A DNA stretch of 64,000 nucleotides from Aliirhizobium wenxiniae. Its GTDB lineage: Bacteria; Pseudomonadota; Alphaproteobacteria; Rhizobiales; Rhizobiaceae. Below are positions 28,776 to 36,883 of the stretch, one piece after another. The first letter of the stretch is position 1; every line of letters starts with the position of its first letter. The stretch spans positions 1,426,001 through 1,490,000 of the forward strand of contig NZ_JACHEG010000002.1 of the NCBI RefSeq assembly GCF_014201355.1, given 5' to 3'. The translations under genes and the position numbers were made by a program. Below the pieces are notes generated by a model. The model was not told the DNA's origin. It was given only the letters and a program-made list of their open reading frames with translations, and did no database searches.

Positions 28776-29396
28776 TTAATTAGGAGCAAGCTGAAATCGT
28801 TCTCTCCAACGGATACCGATCGGCACCGAGAGAAAGCGGTTCCTCTCCGCATCCGACACTTTCCGCCCTGCTGAATTCAGGAGTTCGGAAACAGGTACGC
28901 GCTCGTCGGCATAAAACTCATGCCTCACCATGTCTCCGATCTGGAGGCTTCCCGGCGTAATGACCCTGCAATAGATGCCGGGCCGACCTGCTTTTAGAAA
29001 TGTCCTGGAGAATTTCGGATCCTCCATACGAGCGGCAAGCGTGTTGCAGGGCGCGCGGGGAGAGGTGGCTTCCAGCACGATCTCCCCGAGGTGAAACCGG
29101 TCACCCACTGCCACGTCCCGATTGTCGAGACCTTCGATGACGAGGTTCTCGCCGAATGTTCCAGGCGGCAGGTCGCGACCGAGTTCAGCGGCCCACCAAG
29201 CAAGCGTCAACGATCCCTCGAGCAGGATCGCCTGATCCGGTCCGCCATGGTGCTTCTTGTTGCAGACGACATCCCCGACCAGGCCGAGCTGATCGATCAG
29301 GACGGGACCGTTTACCGGTGTCTTGTAGATGCCGGTCTTGTAGCTCTTTCCGGGCAACCGTTCCGCCTGGCCGATGCAGATCGCGAGAAGTTTCAT
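28776..29396 (-). CDS. MOSC-domain protein (YiiM-like)
   Basis: A 206-residue protein with a MOSC fold, the C-terminal molybdenum-cofactor domain family. The conserved Cys that ligates molybdenum sits in SPRAPCNTLAARM; KHHGGPDQAIL and GTFGENLVIEGL are further family motifs. The E. coli relative YiiM reduces N-hydroxylated compounds such as 6-hydroxylaminopurine. It is divergent from recR, with 56 bp between starts, and lies upstream of the PagL-like gene on the same strand. Confidence 0.88.
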   Translation of the reverse strand: MKLLAICIGQAERLPGKSYKTGIYKTPVNGPVLIDQLGLVGDVVCNKKHHGGPDQAILLEGSLTLAWWAAELGRDLPPGTFGENLVIEGLDNRDVAVGDRFHLGEIVLEATSPRAPCNTLAARMEDPKFSRTFLKAGRPGIYCRVITPGSLQIGDMVRHEFYADERVPVSELLNSAGRKVSDAERNRFLSVPIGIRWRERFQLAPN

Positions 29397-29452
29397 GCAG
29401 CCCTGGTCCTTCGGTCTTTCCGTTCAACCGACATATGGGCTAAAGGGAGAAC

Positions 29453-30058
29453 ATGGCAAAGCGAGTCACCGGCCCCGAAATCGAAAAACTCATCCAGCTT
29501 CTGGCGAAAGTCCCGGGCCTAGGTCCGCGGTCTGCGCGCCGGGCAGCGCTGCATCTGATCAAGAAGAAGGATCAGCTGCTCGGTCCGCTATCGCTTGCGA
29601 TGGGCGAGGCCTATGACAAGGTGAAGATCTGCTCGCGCTGCGGCAATGTCGATACGTCCGATCCCTGCACCGTCTGCACCGACATCCGCCGTGACCACTC
29701 GATGCTGATCATCTGCGAAGACGTTTCCGACCTCTGGGCGCTGGAGCGCGCCGGTGCGATGAATGCCGCCTACCATGTTCTCGGTGGCACGCTGTCGCCG
29801 CTCGACGGTGTCGGTCCCGACGACCTCAATATCCGGGCGCTTGTCGATCGCGTCAGCGAAGGCACCGTCAAGGAGATCATCATCGCGGTCAACGCAACGG
29901 TCGAGGGGCAGACAACGGCGCATTACATCACCGACCAGCTTTCCGATTTCAACGTCAAGATCACCAGACTTGCCCATGGCGTGCCGGTCGGCGGCGAACT
30001 CGATTATCTCGACGAAGGCACGCTGACCGCAGCGCTTCGGGCACGCACGGCGATCTGA
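29453..30058 (+). CDS. recR: Recombination protein RecR
   Basis: A 201-residue ring-forming repair protein that works with RecF and RecO in loading RecA at gaps. It contains a helix-hairpin-helix ([18 protein letters not shown]), a zinc finger CSRCGN...CTVC at 60-75, a Toprim domain (about 80-170; [20 protein letters not shown]) and a C-terminal Walker-B-like region. It is followed by the lytic transglycosylase gene 17 bp downstream. It is separated from dnaX-ybaB by a LysE, a PagL-like and a MOSC gene. Confidence 0.97.
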   Translation: MAKRVTGPEIEKLIQLLAKVPGLGPRSARRAALHLIKKKDQLLGPLSLAMGEAYDKVKICSRCGNVDTSDPCTVCTDIRRDHSMLIICEDVSDLWALERAGAMNAAYHVLGGTLSPLDGVGPDDLNIRALVDRVSEGTVKEIIIAVNATVEGQTTAHYITDQLSDFNVKITRLAHGVPVGGELDYLDEGTLTAALRARTAI

Positions 30059-30074
30059 TCTCTGGAGGCAACGG

Positions 30075-31505
30075 ATGCGGAAATTCACCCCCCTCTGGCC
30101 TGCTTGCCATCTCCCCCACAAGGGGGGAGATCAGCTGGGTGTGAGCTCTCCGACCCAAAGCAACGTGTCCGCTGGGAATACGGATTCTTTGAAGGCGAAG
30201 GTCCAACCGCTTGTGATCTCCCCAGCTGTGGGGGAGATGCCCGGCAGGGCAGAGGGGGGCTTGCTCGCGCAAACAGCAAGCGTGCTGTTCGCTGCACTCC
30301 TCACCCTCCTTCCCCTCCCCGCACTTGCCCAAAGCAAGCCTGATGTCGAACGCCAGTTCCAACGGTGGATCGCCAGTGATCTTGGTCCCGAAGCCCGCAA
30401 GGCGGGGATTTCGGACAAGACGCTTAACGCCGCATTTGATGGCATCAAGCTCAACTGGAGCCTGCCGGATCTCGTGCCGCCCGGCTCCAAGCCGCCGAAG
30501 CAGCAGGACCAGAGCCAGGCTGAATTTTCCTCTCCCGGCGCCTATTTCAACGAGAACCGGCTGCAGACTCTCGGACTTGCAGGGCGCGGGCTTGCCGGCA
30601 CCTATGCCGCCGGACTGAAGAAGATCGAAGCCGCCTACGGCGTTCCCGGCGAGATCATCATTGCCGTATGGGGCCGTGAATCCGGTTTCGGAAAGGCGAA
30701 ACTGCCCTATTCTGCGATCGAAGTGCTGGCCACCAAGGCCTTCATGTCGACCCGCAAGCCGATGTTCCGCGAAGAACTGATCGCGGCGCTGACAATGATC
30801 GAGCGCGGCGATGTGAGTGCTGCGACGATAAAGGGATCCTGGGCCGGAGCGCTCGGCCAGCCGCAGTTCATGCCGACGAGCTACCTGAAATATGCGGTCG
30901 ACTTTGACAAGGACGGCCATCCGAATATCTGGAATTCGGTGCCGGACACACTGGCATCCATAGCCAACTATTTGAAACACGAAGGCTGGCAGGCAGGTCG
31001 CGACTGGGGATTCGAAGTATCCATCCCTGAAAATGTGTCCTGCGCGCAGGAGGGGCCTGATCTCGCCAAGCCGATTTCCGCCTGGGCGTCGACCGGAATT
31101 ACGCGGATTTCCGGCAAGGCGTTTCCGGCTTCGGAAATGAAGGCACAGGGTATGATGCTTCTGCCGGCCGGCCGCAACGGGCCGGAATTCATCGTCACGC
31201 CGAATTTCTACGTGCTGAAGGAATATAACAATTCCGACCTCTACGCGCTGTTCATCGGCAATCTGGCCGATCGCATCGCTCATGGCGGCGGGTCGTTCCA
31301 GGCCAAGTGGGGCGATGTCGGCAAGATGCTGCGCTCAGACGTGCTTGCCATGCAGAAGGCGCTGGTCGCCAAGGGTTATGACGTCGGCAATGTCGATGGA
31401 TTACCAGGCTTCAAGACCCGCCGATCGCTCGGCGACTGGCAGGCAAAGGCCGGCATCTCTCCGACCTGCTATCCGGATGCGTCGCTGAAGGCCAAGCTAC
31501 GATAG
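30075..31505 (+). CDS. Lytic murein transglycosylase (MltB/SLT type) with RIME-encoded N-terminal extension
   Basis: A 476-residue periplasmic glycan-cleaving enzyme. The catalytic domain shows IIAVWGRESGFGKAK, with the catalytic Glu in RESG, GALGQPQFMPTSYLKYAVDFD and a C-terminal peptidoglycan-binding domain (LRSDVLAMQKALVAKGYDVG...DGLPGFKTRRS). The native ribosome-binding site GGAGG and ATG 30075 are intact, but codons 5-62 are a RIME-like palindromic repeat read in frame. The true Sec signal peptide (LLAQTASVLFAALLTLLPLP then ALAQ) is therefore pushed to residues 63-86. An internal ATG at codon 55 (30237) would give a normal-looking signal peptide. Its 3' end overlaps the convergent GNAT by nine bases. 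Confidence 0.88.
   Translation: MRKFTPLWPACHLPHKGGDQLGVSSPTQSNVSAGNTDSLKAKVQPLVISPAVGEMPGRAEGGLLAQTASVLFAALLTLLPLPALAQSKPDVERQFQRWIASDLGPEARKAGISDKTLNAAFDGIKLNWSLPDLVPPGSKPPKQQDQSQAEFSSPGAYFNENRLQTLGLAGRGLAGTYAAGLKKIEAAYGVPGEIIIAVWGRESGFGKAKLPYSAIEVLATKAFMSTRKPMFREELIAALTMIERGDVSAATIKGSWAGALGQPQFMPTSYLKYAVDFDKDGHPNIWNSVPDTLASIANYLKHEGWQAGRDWGFEVSIPENVSCAQEGPDLAKPISAWASTGITRISGKAFPASEMKAQGMMLLPAGRNGPEFIVTPNFYVLKEYNNSDLYALFIGNLADRIAHGGGSFQAKWGDVGKMLRSDVLAMQKALVAKGYDVGNVDGLPGFKTRRSLGDWQAKAGISPTCYPDASLKAKLR
30088..30259. repeat. RIME-like palindromic mosaic element, copy 1, inside the transglycosylase 5' end
   Basis: About 172 bp. The left end CCCCCTCTGGCCTGCTTGCC, continuing ATCTCCCCCACA, is mirrored by the right end, where GTGGGGGAGATGCCCGGCAG is followed by GGCAGAGGGGG. 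Internal arms AAGGGGGGAGATCA and GTGATCTCCCCA also pair. This is the shape of Rhizobium-specific intergenic mosaic elements. It is 57 codons plus one base long, yet the reading frame of the host gene is preserved. A second such element is at 56.8 kb. Confidence 0.8.
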
Positions 31506-31955
31506 GTCAAGCTTCAAGCCTTCGTGGCTGGCGACAAAACCGAGTTTTTCGTAGAAGCGGATCGCATCCGGCCTCCGCTTGTCCGAGGTCAGTTGCAGAA
31601 GGCCACAGCCTCTTTTTCTGACCTGCTCCACGGCCCATTCGATCATGGCTGCACCCAACCCATTGCCGCGATGGTCAGCGGCAATCCTGACGCTTTCGAT
31701 CTGGCCTCGCCACATGCCCTTGCGTGACAAGCCGGGAATGAAGGAAAGCTGCAAGCAGCCGATCACCTTTTCATCGTCATCGACCGCAACGACCAGCAAT
31801 TGGTTGCGATCGGCTTCAATTGCGGCAAAAGCCTCGCGGTAAGACTGATCTACCGCCCCGAACGCAGCTTCTCTGGCTGCGCCGAGCGGATCATCCGCCA
31901 GAAGCGCGATGATTTCGGGCAGATCGGCGGAGTTTGCCTTGCGGAACATCGACAT
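31497..31955 (-). CDS. GNAT-family N-acetyltransferase
   Basis: A 152-residue acetyltransferase with motif A as ESVRIAADHRGNGLGAAMIE (acetyl-CoA loop HRGNGLG) and motif B SDKRRPDAIRFYEKLGFVAS, which is typical of small-molecule or amino-acid-acting GNATs. The substrate is unknown. It is downstream of the MFS exporter with only three bases between them on the same strand, so it may be co-transcribed and could modify the exported compound, though this is inference only. Confidence 0.88.
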   Translation of the reverse strand: MSMFRKANSADLPEIIALLADDPLGAAREAAFGAVDQSYREAFAAIEADRNQLLVVAVDDDEKVIGCLQLSFIPGLSRKGMWRGQIESVRIAADHRGNGLGAAMIEWAVEQVRKRGCGLLQLTSDKRRPDAIRFYEKLGFVASHEGLKLDLS

Positions 31956-31958
31956 GCC

Positions 31959-33587
31959 TCAATGCAGATCGACATGGTGCTTGTGGAAGATATCGTCTTT
32001 CGGCGGGATCGTCTGCCGCTCGATCATGCGGTGGACCCGCGGTCCCTCCACGCCCCTGTGAAGCTTCCGGATCGCGTCCCAGATTTCTTCGTCGATCTGC
32101 AGGCGGCGGCGGTTATGGCGGACATAATCGGCCCAGGTCGCGGTGTGATAGGTCTCCGTCCAGATTTCCGGATGTTCGAGGTCGCGCATCAAGGCCCATT
32201 GGCGTGCTCCGTCGCGAATGCGAACCCGGCGGCGGCGCGCCATCAGGGTGAGGAATTCGGGAATATCTTGCTCGGCGATCTCATAGTCGATCTGCAATAC
32301 GATCGGGCCGCTTCGTGGCTGCAGGTCGAGCCGCAGCATCGGTTCATTGAATTTGTTGAGCGGGCTCAGGTCGACATCGGTAAATTGCGGCAGCGGGTTT
32401 CTCAAGCCGGCAAGCCCACCCACGAGCATTGCAAGGCTGGCGAGGCTCAAGGACACCGAAACACCGAGATTTTCAGCACCAACGCCCCAGATCCAGCTGC
32501 CGACCGCCATGCCGCCGAATGTCGTCGTCTGGTAGAAGGACAATGCGCGGCCGACAACCCAGCGCGGTGCCGACAGCTGCACGGTCGTGTTGAAAAGCGA
32601 AAGGGCCAGAACCCAGCACGCCCCCGGCACGATCAGCACGAGTGCCGTCAGCGCGGTATTGGTGCTGAGCGCGATGACGGAGGAACTTGCCGCAAAGCCG
32701 AGGAAAGCGAACTGGACAATCCTCTCGCTCGTCAGCTTTTCGCGCAGTCGCGCATTCGACATGGCGCCACCGATCGCGCCTACGCCGAAACAGCCGAGCA
32801 TGATGCCGTATGTCAACGGTCCGCCCGAGACGAGATCACGCGCGACGATCGGCAAAAGCGCCAGGATGGCGCTGGCAGAAAAACCGAAGAGCATGCCGCG
32901 CAAGAGAACATTGAGGATGTTCGGTGACATGGAAACATAACCGAGGCCTGCCGAAAGCGCTCTCAGAAGCGTTTCGCGCGGCAACGCATCGTCGCGGCGC
33001 TCCGGCTTCCAGCGCAGCAGCGCATACATGAGCGCAACGTAACTTGCGGCATTCAGAGCGAAGGCCGCTGCTGCACCTGCCGCTGCGACGACAGCGCCGC
33101 CGATCGCCGGTCCGACACTGCGGGTAATATTGAAGCCGACGCTGTTGAGCGTCACGGCCTGGGGCAGCATTTCACGAGAAACGATATCGCCGACGGACGC
33201 CTGCCATGCGGGATTGTTGAGCGCCACGCCGCAACCGAGCAGGAATGTGAAACAGAGAAGCAGCCAGGGCGTCAGCAGGTCCAGATAGGCAAAGATGGTC
33301 AGGGCGATCGAAACAGCCAGCATGAACAACTGCGCCGTCAGCATGATACTGCGTCGGTTGAAATTGTCGGCGAGAGCCCCTGCGATCAACGAGAACATCA
33401 TGATCGGCAGTGTGGTGGAAGACTGGACGAGCGCCACCATGTCCTGCGAATTGGAGATCGAGGTCATCATCCAGGCGGCGCCGACGGCCTGAATCAAGCC
33501 ACCGAAATTCGATGCAAGGCTCGCTATCCATATTGTGCGGAAGGTCTGGTTCTTGAACGGCGCGAGTGTTGCTATCCTGTCCGGCAC
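31959..33587 (-). CDS. MFS exporter of the MFS_3 (EntS-like) family
   Basis: A 542-residue inner-membrane protein with about twelve membrane helices in the first 400 residues (WIASLASNFGGLIQAVGAAW, ALADNFNRRSIML). A C-terminal cytoplasmic domain (about 410-542; [31 protein letters not shown]) resembles the ferredoxin-like domain found in this family. EntS-like proteins export siderophores or drugs; the substrate here is not known. Translation seems to begin at GTG 33587 with no strong ribosome-binding site. It diverges from rimP. Confidence 0.86.
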   Translation of the reverse strand: MPDRIATLAPFKNQTFRTIWIASLASNFGGLIQAVGAAWMMTSISNSQDMVALVQSSTTLPIMMFSLIAGALADNFNRRSIMLTAQLFMLAVSIALTIFAYLDLLTPWLLLCFTFLLGCGVALNNPAWQASVGDIVSREMLPQAVTLNSVGFNITRSVGPAIGGAVVAAAGAAAAFALNAASYVALMYALLRWKPERRDDALPRETLLRALSAGLGYVSMSPNILNVLLRGMLFGFSASAILALLPIVARDLVSGGPLTYGIMLGCFGVGAIGGAMSNARLREKLTSERIVQFAFLGFAASSSVIALSTNTALTALVLIVPGACWVLALSLFNTTVQLSAPRWVVGRALSFYQTTTFGGMAVGSWIWGVGAENLGVSVSLSLASLAMLVGGLAGLRNPLPQFTDVDLSPLNKFNEPMLRLDLQPRSGPIVLQIDYEIAEQDIPEFLTLMARRRRVRIRDGARQWALMRDLEHPEIWTETYHTATWADYVRHNRRRLQIDEEIWDAIRKLHRGVEGPRVHRMIERQTIPPKDDIFHKHHVDLH

Positions 33588-33680
33588 GATGTGGCTCTTG
33601 CTCCTCTTCCCGACTCTCTGAACCGGTTATAGACGTCGATCAGGCTAATTCCAGCTTTGAATGGCGGAAATGCGGAAGTC

Positions 33681-33709
33681 TTGCAATTGCCGGTCCAAGC
33701 GCGTATATG
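33681..33709 (+). promoter_or_regulatory. Sigma-70-type promoter of the rimP-nusA operon
   Basis: TTGCAA (33681-33686), a 17-base spacer and TATATG (33704-33709). The predicted start is near 33716, about 105 nt before rimP, and directly upstream of the leader terminator-like hairpin. Confidence 0.55.
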
Positions 33710-33734
33710 CAGCCCATATTCTTGATCGTCCGAT

Positions 33735-33770
33735 GAAGAGTGGGCCCACACCGGACCCGCTCTTTTTTGT
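33735..33770 (+). terminator. Terminator-like hairpin in the rimP leader (candidate attenuator)
   Basis: The stem AGAGTGGG pairs with CCCGCTCT (one G-T pair) and is followed by TTTTTT. It lies between the predicted promoter and rimP on the same strand, with no gene before it. A second stem downstream (TTCAACCCGC with GCGGGGATTGAA, 33782-33810) precedes the rimP ribosome-binding site. The arrangement suggests control of the operon by attenuation or a short leader RNA. Confidence 0.6.
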
Positions 33771-33821
33771 TAGGCGATCGCTTCAACCCGCACTTTGAGC
33801 GGGGATTGAACCGGAGAGCTT

Positions 33822-34415
33822 ATGCAGCAGACAGACCACGAGCCGCGTCTCATCGTCGAGACAGGTCTCGACCTCAGGATCGCCGAAATCATCGAGCCGG
33901 TACTGACCGCCATGGATTACCGTCTAGTCCGTGTGCGCATGCTGAACCTGAACGGCATGACCCTGCAGGTCATGGCCGAGCGCAATGATGGCACGATGGA
34001 TGTCGAAGGCTGCGAAGCCGTATCGGTCGCCATCTCACCCGTTCTTGATGTGGAAGATCCGATCGATCGCGAGTATCATCTCGAAGTGTCCTCGCCCGGT
34101 ATCGACCGGCCGATGGTGCGCAAGTCGGATTTTGCCCGCTGGACCGGCCATCTGGTGAAATGCGAAACGTCGATCATGATCGACAACAAGAAGCGTTTCC
34201 GCGGCAAGATTGCCGACGTCAACGAAGAAGGCTTCACCGTCGAGCGCGACCAGGTCGCCTATGGCGAGGAGCCGCGGGTCGTCATCCCGTTCTCGGCGCT
34301 GGCCGAAGGCAAGCTGATTCTGACGGACGATCTGATCCGCGATGCGCTGAGAGCCGACAAGCTCGCCAAGCAGCAGGCCGCGAACCAGAACGACGAAGCT
34401 GAAGACGAAGAATAA
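33822..34415 (+). CDS. rimP: Ribosome maturation factor RimP
   Basis: A 197-residue protein needed for assembly of the 30S subunit. The N-terminal alpha/beta domain ([52 protein letters not shown]) and the C-terminal SH3-like barrel ([17 protein letters not shown]) are plain. The C-terminal tail is acidic ([10 protein letters not shown]). The start is ATG 33822, with GGAGAG upstream. It is the first gene of rimP-nusA-ylxR-infB; nusA begins 68 bp downstream. Confidence 0.96.
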   Translation: MQQTDHEPRLIVETGLDLRIAEIIEPVLTAMDYRLVRVRMLNLNGMTLQVMAERNDGTMDVEGCEAVSVAISPVLDVEDPIDREYHLEVSSPGIDRPMVRKSDFARWTGHLVKCETSIMIDNKKRFRGKIADVNEEGFTVERDQVAYGEEPRVVIPFSALAEGKLILTDDLIRDALRADKLAKQQAANQNDEAEDEE

Positions 34416-34483
34416 TCGACCAACACACTGGCCTTTCCGAGGAGGGAAGGCCGCCAGAATTGGACCTACGGAGACCAACGACA

Positions 34484-36097
34484 ATGGCAGTGAGCGCAAA
34501 CCGGCTTGAACTTCTGCAGATCGCAGATGCAGTGGCCCGCGAAAAGGTCATCGACCGCGAAATCGTGCTGGCTGCGATGGCTGACGCCATCCAGAAGGCC
34601 GCACGCTCGCGCTACGGTTCGGAAACCAACATCCGCGCCGACATCAATTCCAAGACCGGCGAAATCCGCCTGCAGCGTCTTCTTGAGGTCGTTGAAGTCG
34701 CCGAAGACTACGGAACGCAGATCCCTTTGGTTCTGGCCCGCGACCGCAATGTCGACGCCAAGATTGGCGACTTCATCGCCGATCCGCTGCCGCCGATGGA
34801 TTTCGGCCGTATTGCCGCGCAGTCGGCCAAGCAGGTCATCGTCCAGAAGGTGCGCGAAGCCGAGCGTGACCGCCAGTTCGACGAGTTCAAGGATCGCGTC
34901 GGCGAAATCGTCAACGGCACCGTCAAGCGCGTCGAATACGGCAACGTCATCGTCGATCTTGGCCGTGGCGAAGGCATCATCCGTCGCGACGAGATGATCC
35001 CGCGCGAAAACATGCGTTACGGCGACCGCGTTCGCGCTTATGTCTACGACGTCCGTCGCGAACAGCGCGGCCCGCAGATCTTCCTGTCGCGTACCCATCC
35101 GCAGTTCATGGTGAAGCTGTTCACCATGGAAGTGCCGGAAATCTACGACGGCATCATCCAGATCAAGTCGGTTGCCCGTGACCCGGGTTCGCGCGCCAAG
35201 ATCGCCGTCATCTCGAACGACTCGTCGATCGATCCGGTCGGCGCCTGCGTCGGTATGCGCGGTTCGCGCGTTCAGGCCGTTGTCGGCGAACTGCAGGGCG
35301 AAAAGATCGACATCATTCCGTGGAGCCAGGATCCGGCTTCCTTCATCGTCAACGCCCTGCAGCCGGCTGAAGTCGCCAAGGTCGTTCTCGACGAAGATGC
35401 AGAGCGTATCGAAGTCGTGGTTCCGGACGAGCAGCTGTCGCTCGCCATCGGCCGCCGCGGCCAGAACGTTCGCCTCGCTTCGCAGCTGACCGGCTGGGAT
35501 ATCGACATCATGACGGAAGCCGAAGAATCGGAACGCCGTCAGAAGGAATTCAACGAGCGCACCAACCTGTTCATGGAAGCTCTCGATGTCGACGAAATGG
35601 TTGGCCAGGTGCTTGCTTCGGAAGGCTTTGCTCAGGTCGAGGAACTGGCCTACACCAATCTCGACGAAATCTCGTCGATCGACGGCTTCGACGAAGACAC
35701 CGCCAACGAAATCCAGACCCGCGCCCGCGAATATCTGGAGCGTATCGAAGCTGAAAACGATGCCAAGCGCGTTTCGCTCGGCGTCCAGGACGAACTGAAG
35801 CAGATCGAAGGTCTTACCGCCCAGATGCTGGTAGCGCTCGGCGAAGAAGGCATCAAGACGGTCGAAGACTTCGCCGGCTGCGCTGCTGACGATCTCGTCG
35901 GCTGGTCGGAACGCAAGGACGGCGAGACGAAGAAGTTCGAAGGCACGTTCTCGAAGTTCGACGTTTCCCGTGTCGAGGCTGAAAACATGATCGTCCAGGC
36001 CCGTCTGCTTGCAGGCTGGATCACTGAAGAGGATCTCGCCAACGGGCAGGCTGATGATGAGGCCGAGGAGGAGGCCGTCGCCGCCGATCAGGAATGA
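34484..36097 (+). CDS. nusA: Transcription termination/antitermination protein NusA
   Basis: A 537-residue RNA polymerase-binding factor. Domains in order: N-terminal RNAP-binding region (1-125), S1 domain (about 135-200; [20 protein letters not shown]), KH1 and KH2 (about 230-345; [19 protein letters not shown] and [18 protein letters not shown]), then two C-terminal acidic helix-hairpin-helix repeats (about 365-510). ATG 34484 ([12 protein letters not shown]) is chosen over one eight codons earlier. It overlaps ylxR by four bases. Confidence 0.97.
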   Translation: MAVSANRLELLQIADAVAREKVIDREIVLAAMADAIQKAARSRYGSETNIRADINSKTGEIRLQRLLEVVEVAEDYGTQIPLVLARDRNVDAKIGDFIADPLPPMDFGRIAAQSAKQVIVQKVREAERDRQFDEFKDRVGEIVNGTVKRVEYGNVIVDLGRGEGIIRRDEMIPRENMRYGDRVRAYVYDVRREQRGPQIFLSRTHPQFMVKLFTMEVPEIYDGIIQIKSVARDPGSRAKIAVISNDSSIDPVGACVGMRGSRVQAVVGELQGEKIDIIPWSQDPASFIVNALQPAEVAKVVLDEDAERIEVVVPDEQLSLAIGRRGQNVRLASQLTGWDIDIMTEAEESERRQKEFNERTNLFMEALDVDEMVGQVLASEGFAQVEELAYTNLDEISSIDGFDEDTANEIQTRAREYLERIEAENDAKRVSLGVQDELKQIEGLTAQMLVALGEEGIKTVEDFAGCAADDLVGWSERKDGETKKFEGTFSKFDVSRVEAENMIVQARLLAGWITEEDLANGQADDEAEEEAVAADQE

Positions 36098-36783
36098 TCG
36101 CGGACGACAATGGTGCGGATGATGCAGATGCTTGGCCGGACGATTTCGTCGTGAACGACCGTACCTGCATCGTCACCCGTGAGGCGACTGACCCGAAGGA
36201 CCTTATCCGGTTCGTCCGCGCTCCTGACGGGAGCGTGGTGCCGGATCTGAAACGGCAGCTTCCCGGACGGGGTTGCTGGATCAAGGCGGAACGGGAGCTT
36301 GTCGACCGGGCCGTGAAGCGGAAGCTGTTCTCGCGCGCCTTCAAGAGCGAGACGAAGGCGGCTGACGATCTCGGGGCATTGGTCGATCGGCTTCTGGTCG
36401 CCGACCTTGCCGGGATGATGAACATGGCGCGCAAGGCGGGCCAGTTCGTTTCCGGCGCGATGAAAGTCGATGCCGCAGTCCGCTCGGGAGCCGCCGTCGG
36501 CGTCTTCCATGCCTCTGATGCAGCGGCGGACGGAGTTCGAAAGATAGATCAGGCCCGCAAGGCCTGGAAATTCGGCACCGATGCCGAGCATGACATTCCG
36601 GCCTTTCTGCTCCTTACAGGGGCGGAATTGGACGAAGTGATGGGCGAGAATGCTTTTATCCATGCTTGCGCGCTTGCAGGGCAGGCGGGTGAGGGTGTAG
36701 TGAAGCGCGCAAACCTACTTGAGCAGTTCCGTAAAGGCGGACTGCCCCAGACAAAGGGTGTCGTTGACATGCCTAAACCATGA
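36094..36783 (+). CDS. ylxR: YlxR-family RNA-binding protein with C-terminal L7Ae-like domain
   Basis: A 229-residue protein with two parts. Residues about 23-63 form the YlxR (DUF448) domain with RTCIVTRE and LPGRGCWI. Residues about 100-200 resemble an L7Ae/L30e-like RNA-binding fold (MMNMARKAGQFVSGAMKVDA). This fused form is common in alphaproteobacteria. It overlaps nusA by four bases and so is translationally coupled. Homologues are nucleic-acid-binding and implicated in transcription regulation; here the exact role is unknown. Confidence 0.9.
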   Translation: MIADDNGADDADAWPDDFVVNDRTCIVTREATDPKDLIRFVRAPDGSVVPDLKRQLPGRGCWIKAERELVDRAVKRKLFSRAFKSETKAADDLGALVDRLLVADLAGMMNMARKAGQFVSGAMKVDAAVRSGAAVGVFHASDAAADGVRKIDQARKAWKFGTDAEHDIPAFLLLTGAELDEVMGENAFIHACALAGQAGEGVVKRANLLEQFRKGGLPQTKGVVDMPKP

Positions 36784-36854
36784 CGCTGTCACCGGCTCTA
36801 GCCGGACGCAGATCGAATTGTACGACTTGAACGACAGGTTCTGATGGCTTCCAT

Positions 36855-36882
36855 CCGTTCCTGTACGAAGGAACAGGAACGG
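36855..36882 (+). promoter_or_regulatory. Hairpin enclosing the infB ribosome-binding site
   Basis: A perfect 10-bp stem, CCGTTCCTGT (36855-36864) with ACAGGAACGG (36873-36882), and loop ACGAAGGA. The 3' arm ends one base before the infB ATG. The only Shine-Dalgarno-like stretches (AAGGA in the loop, AGGAAC in the arm) are inside the structure, so translation of infB is likely controlled by its opening. Confidence 0.6.
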
Positions 36883-36883
36883 A

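Noticed and set aside
31959..33587. C-terminal extension of the MFS exporter as a novel fusion
   Set aside because: The MFS_3 family normally has this extra domain, so the length of about 540 residues is ordinary.
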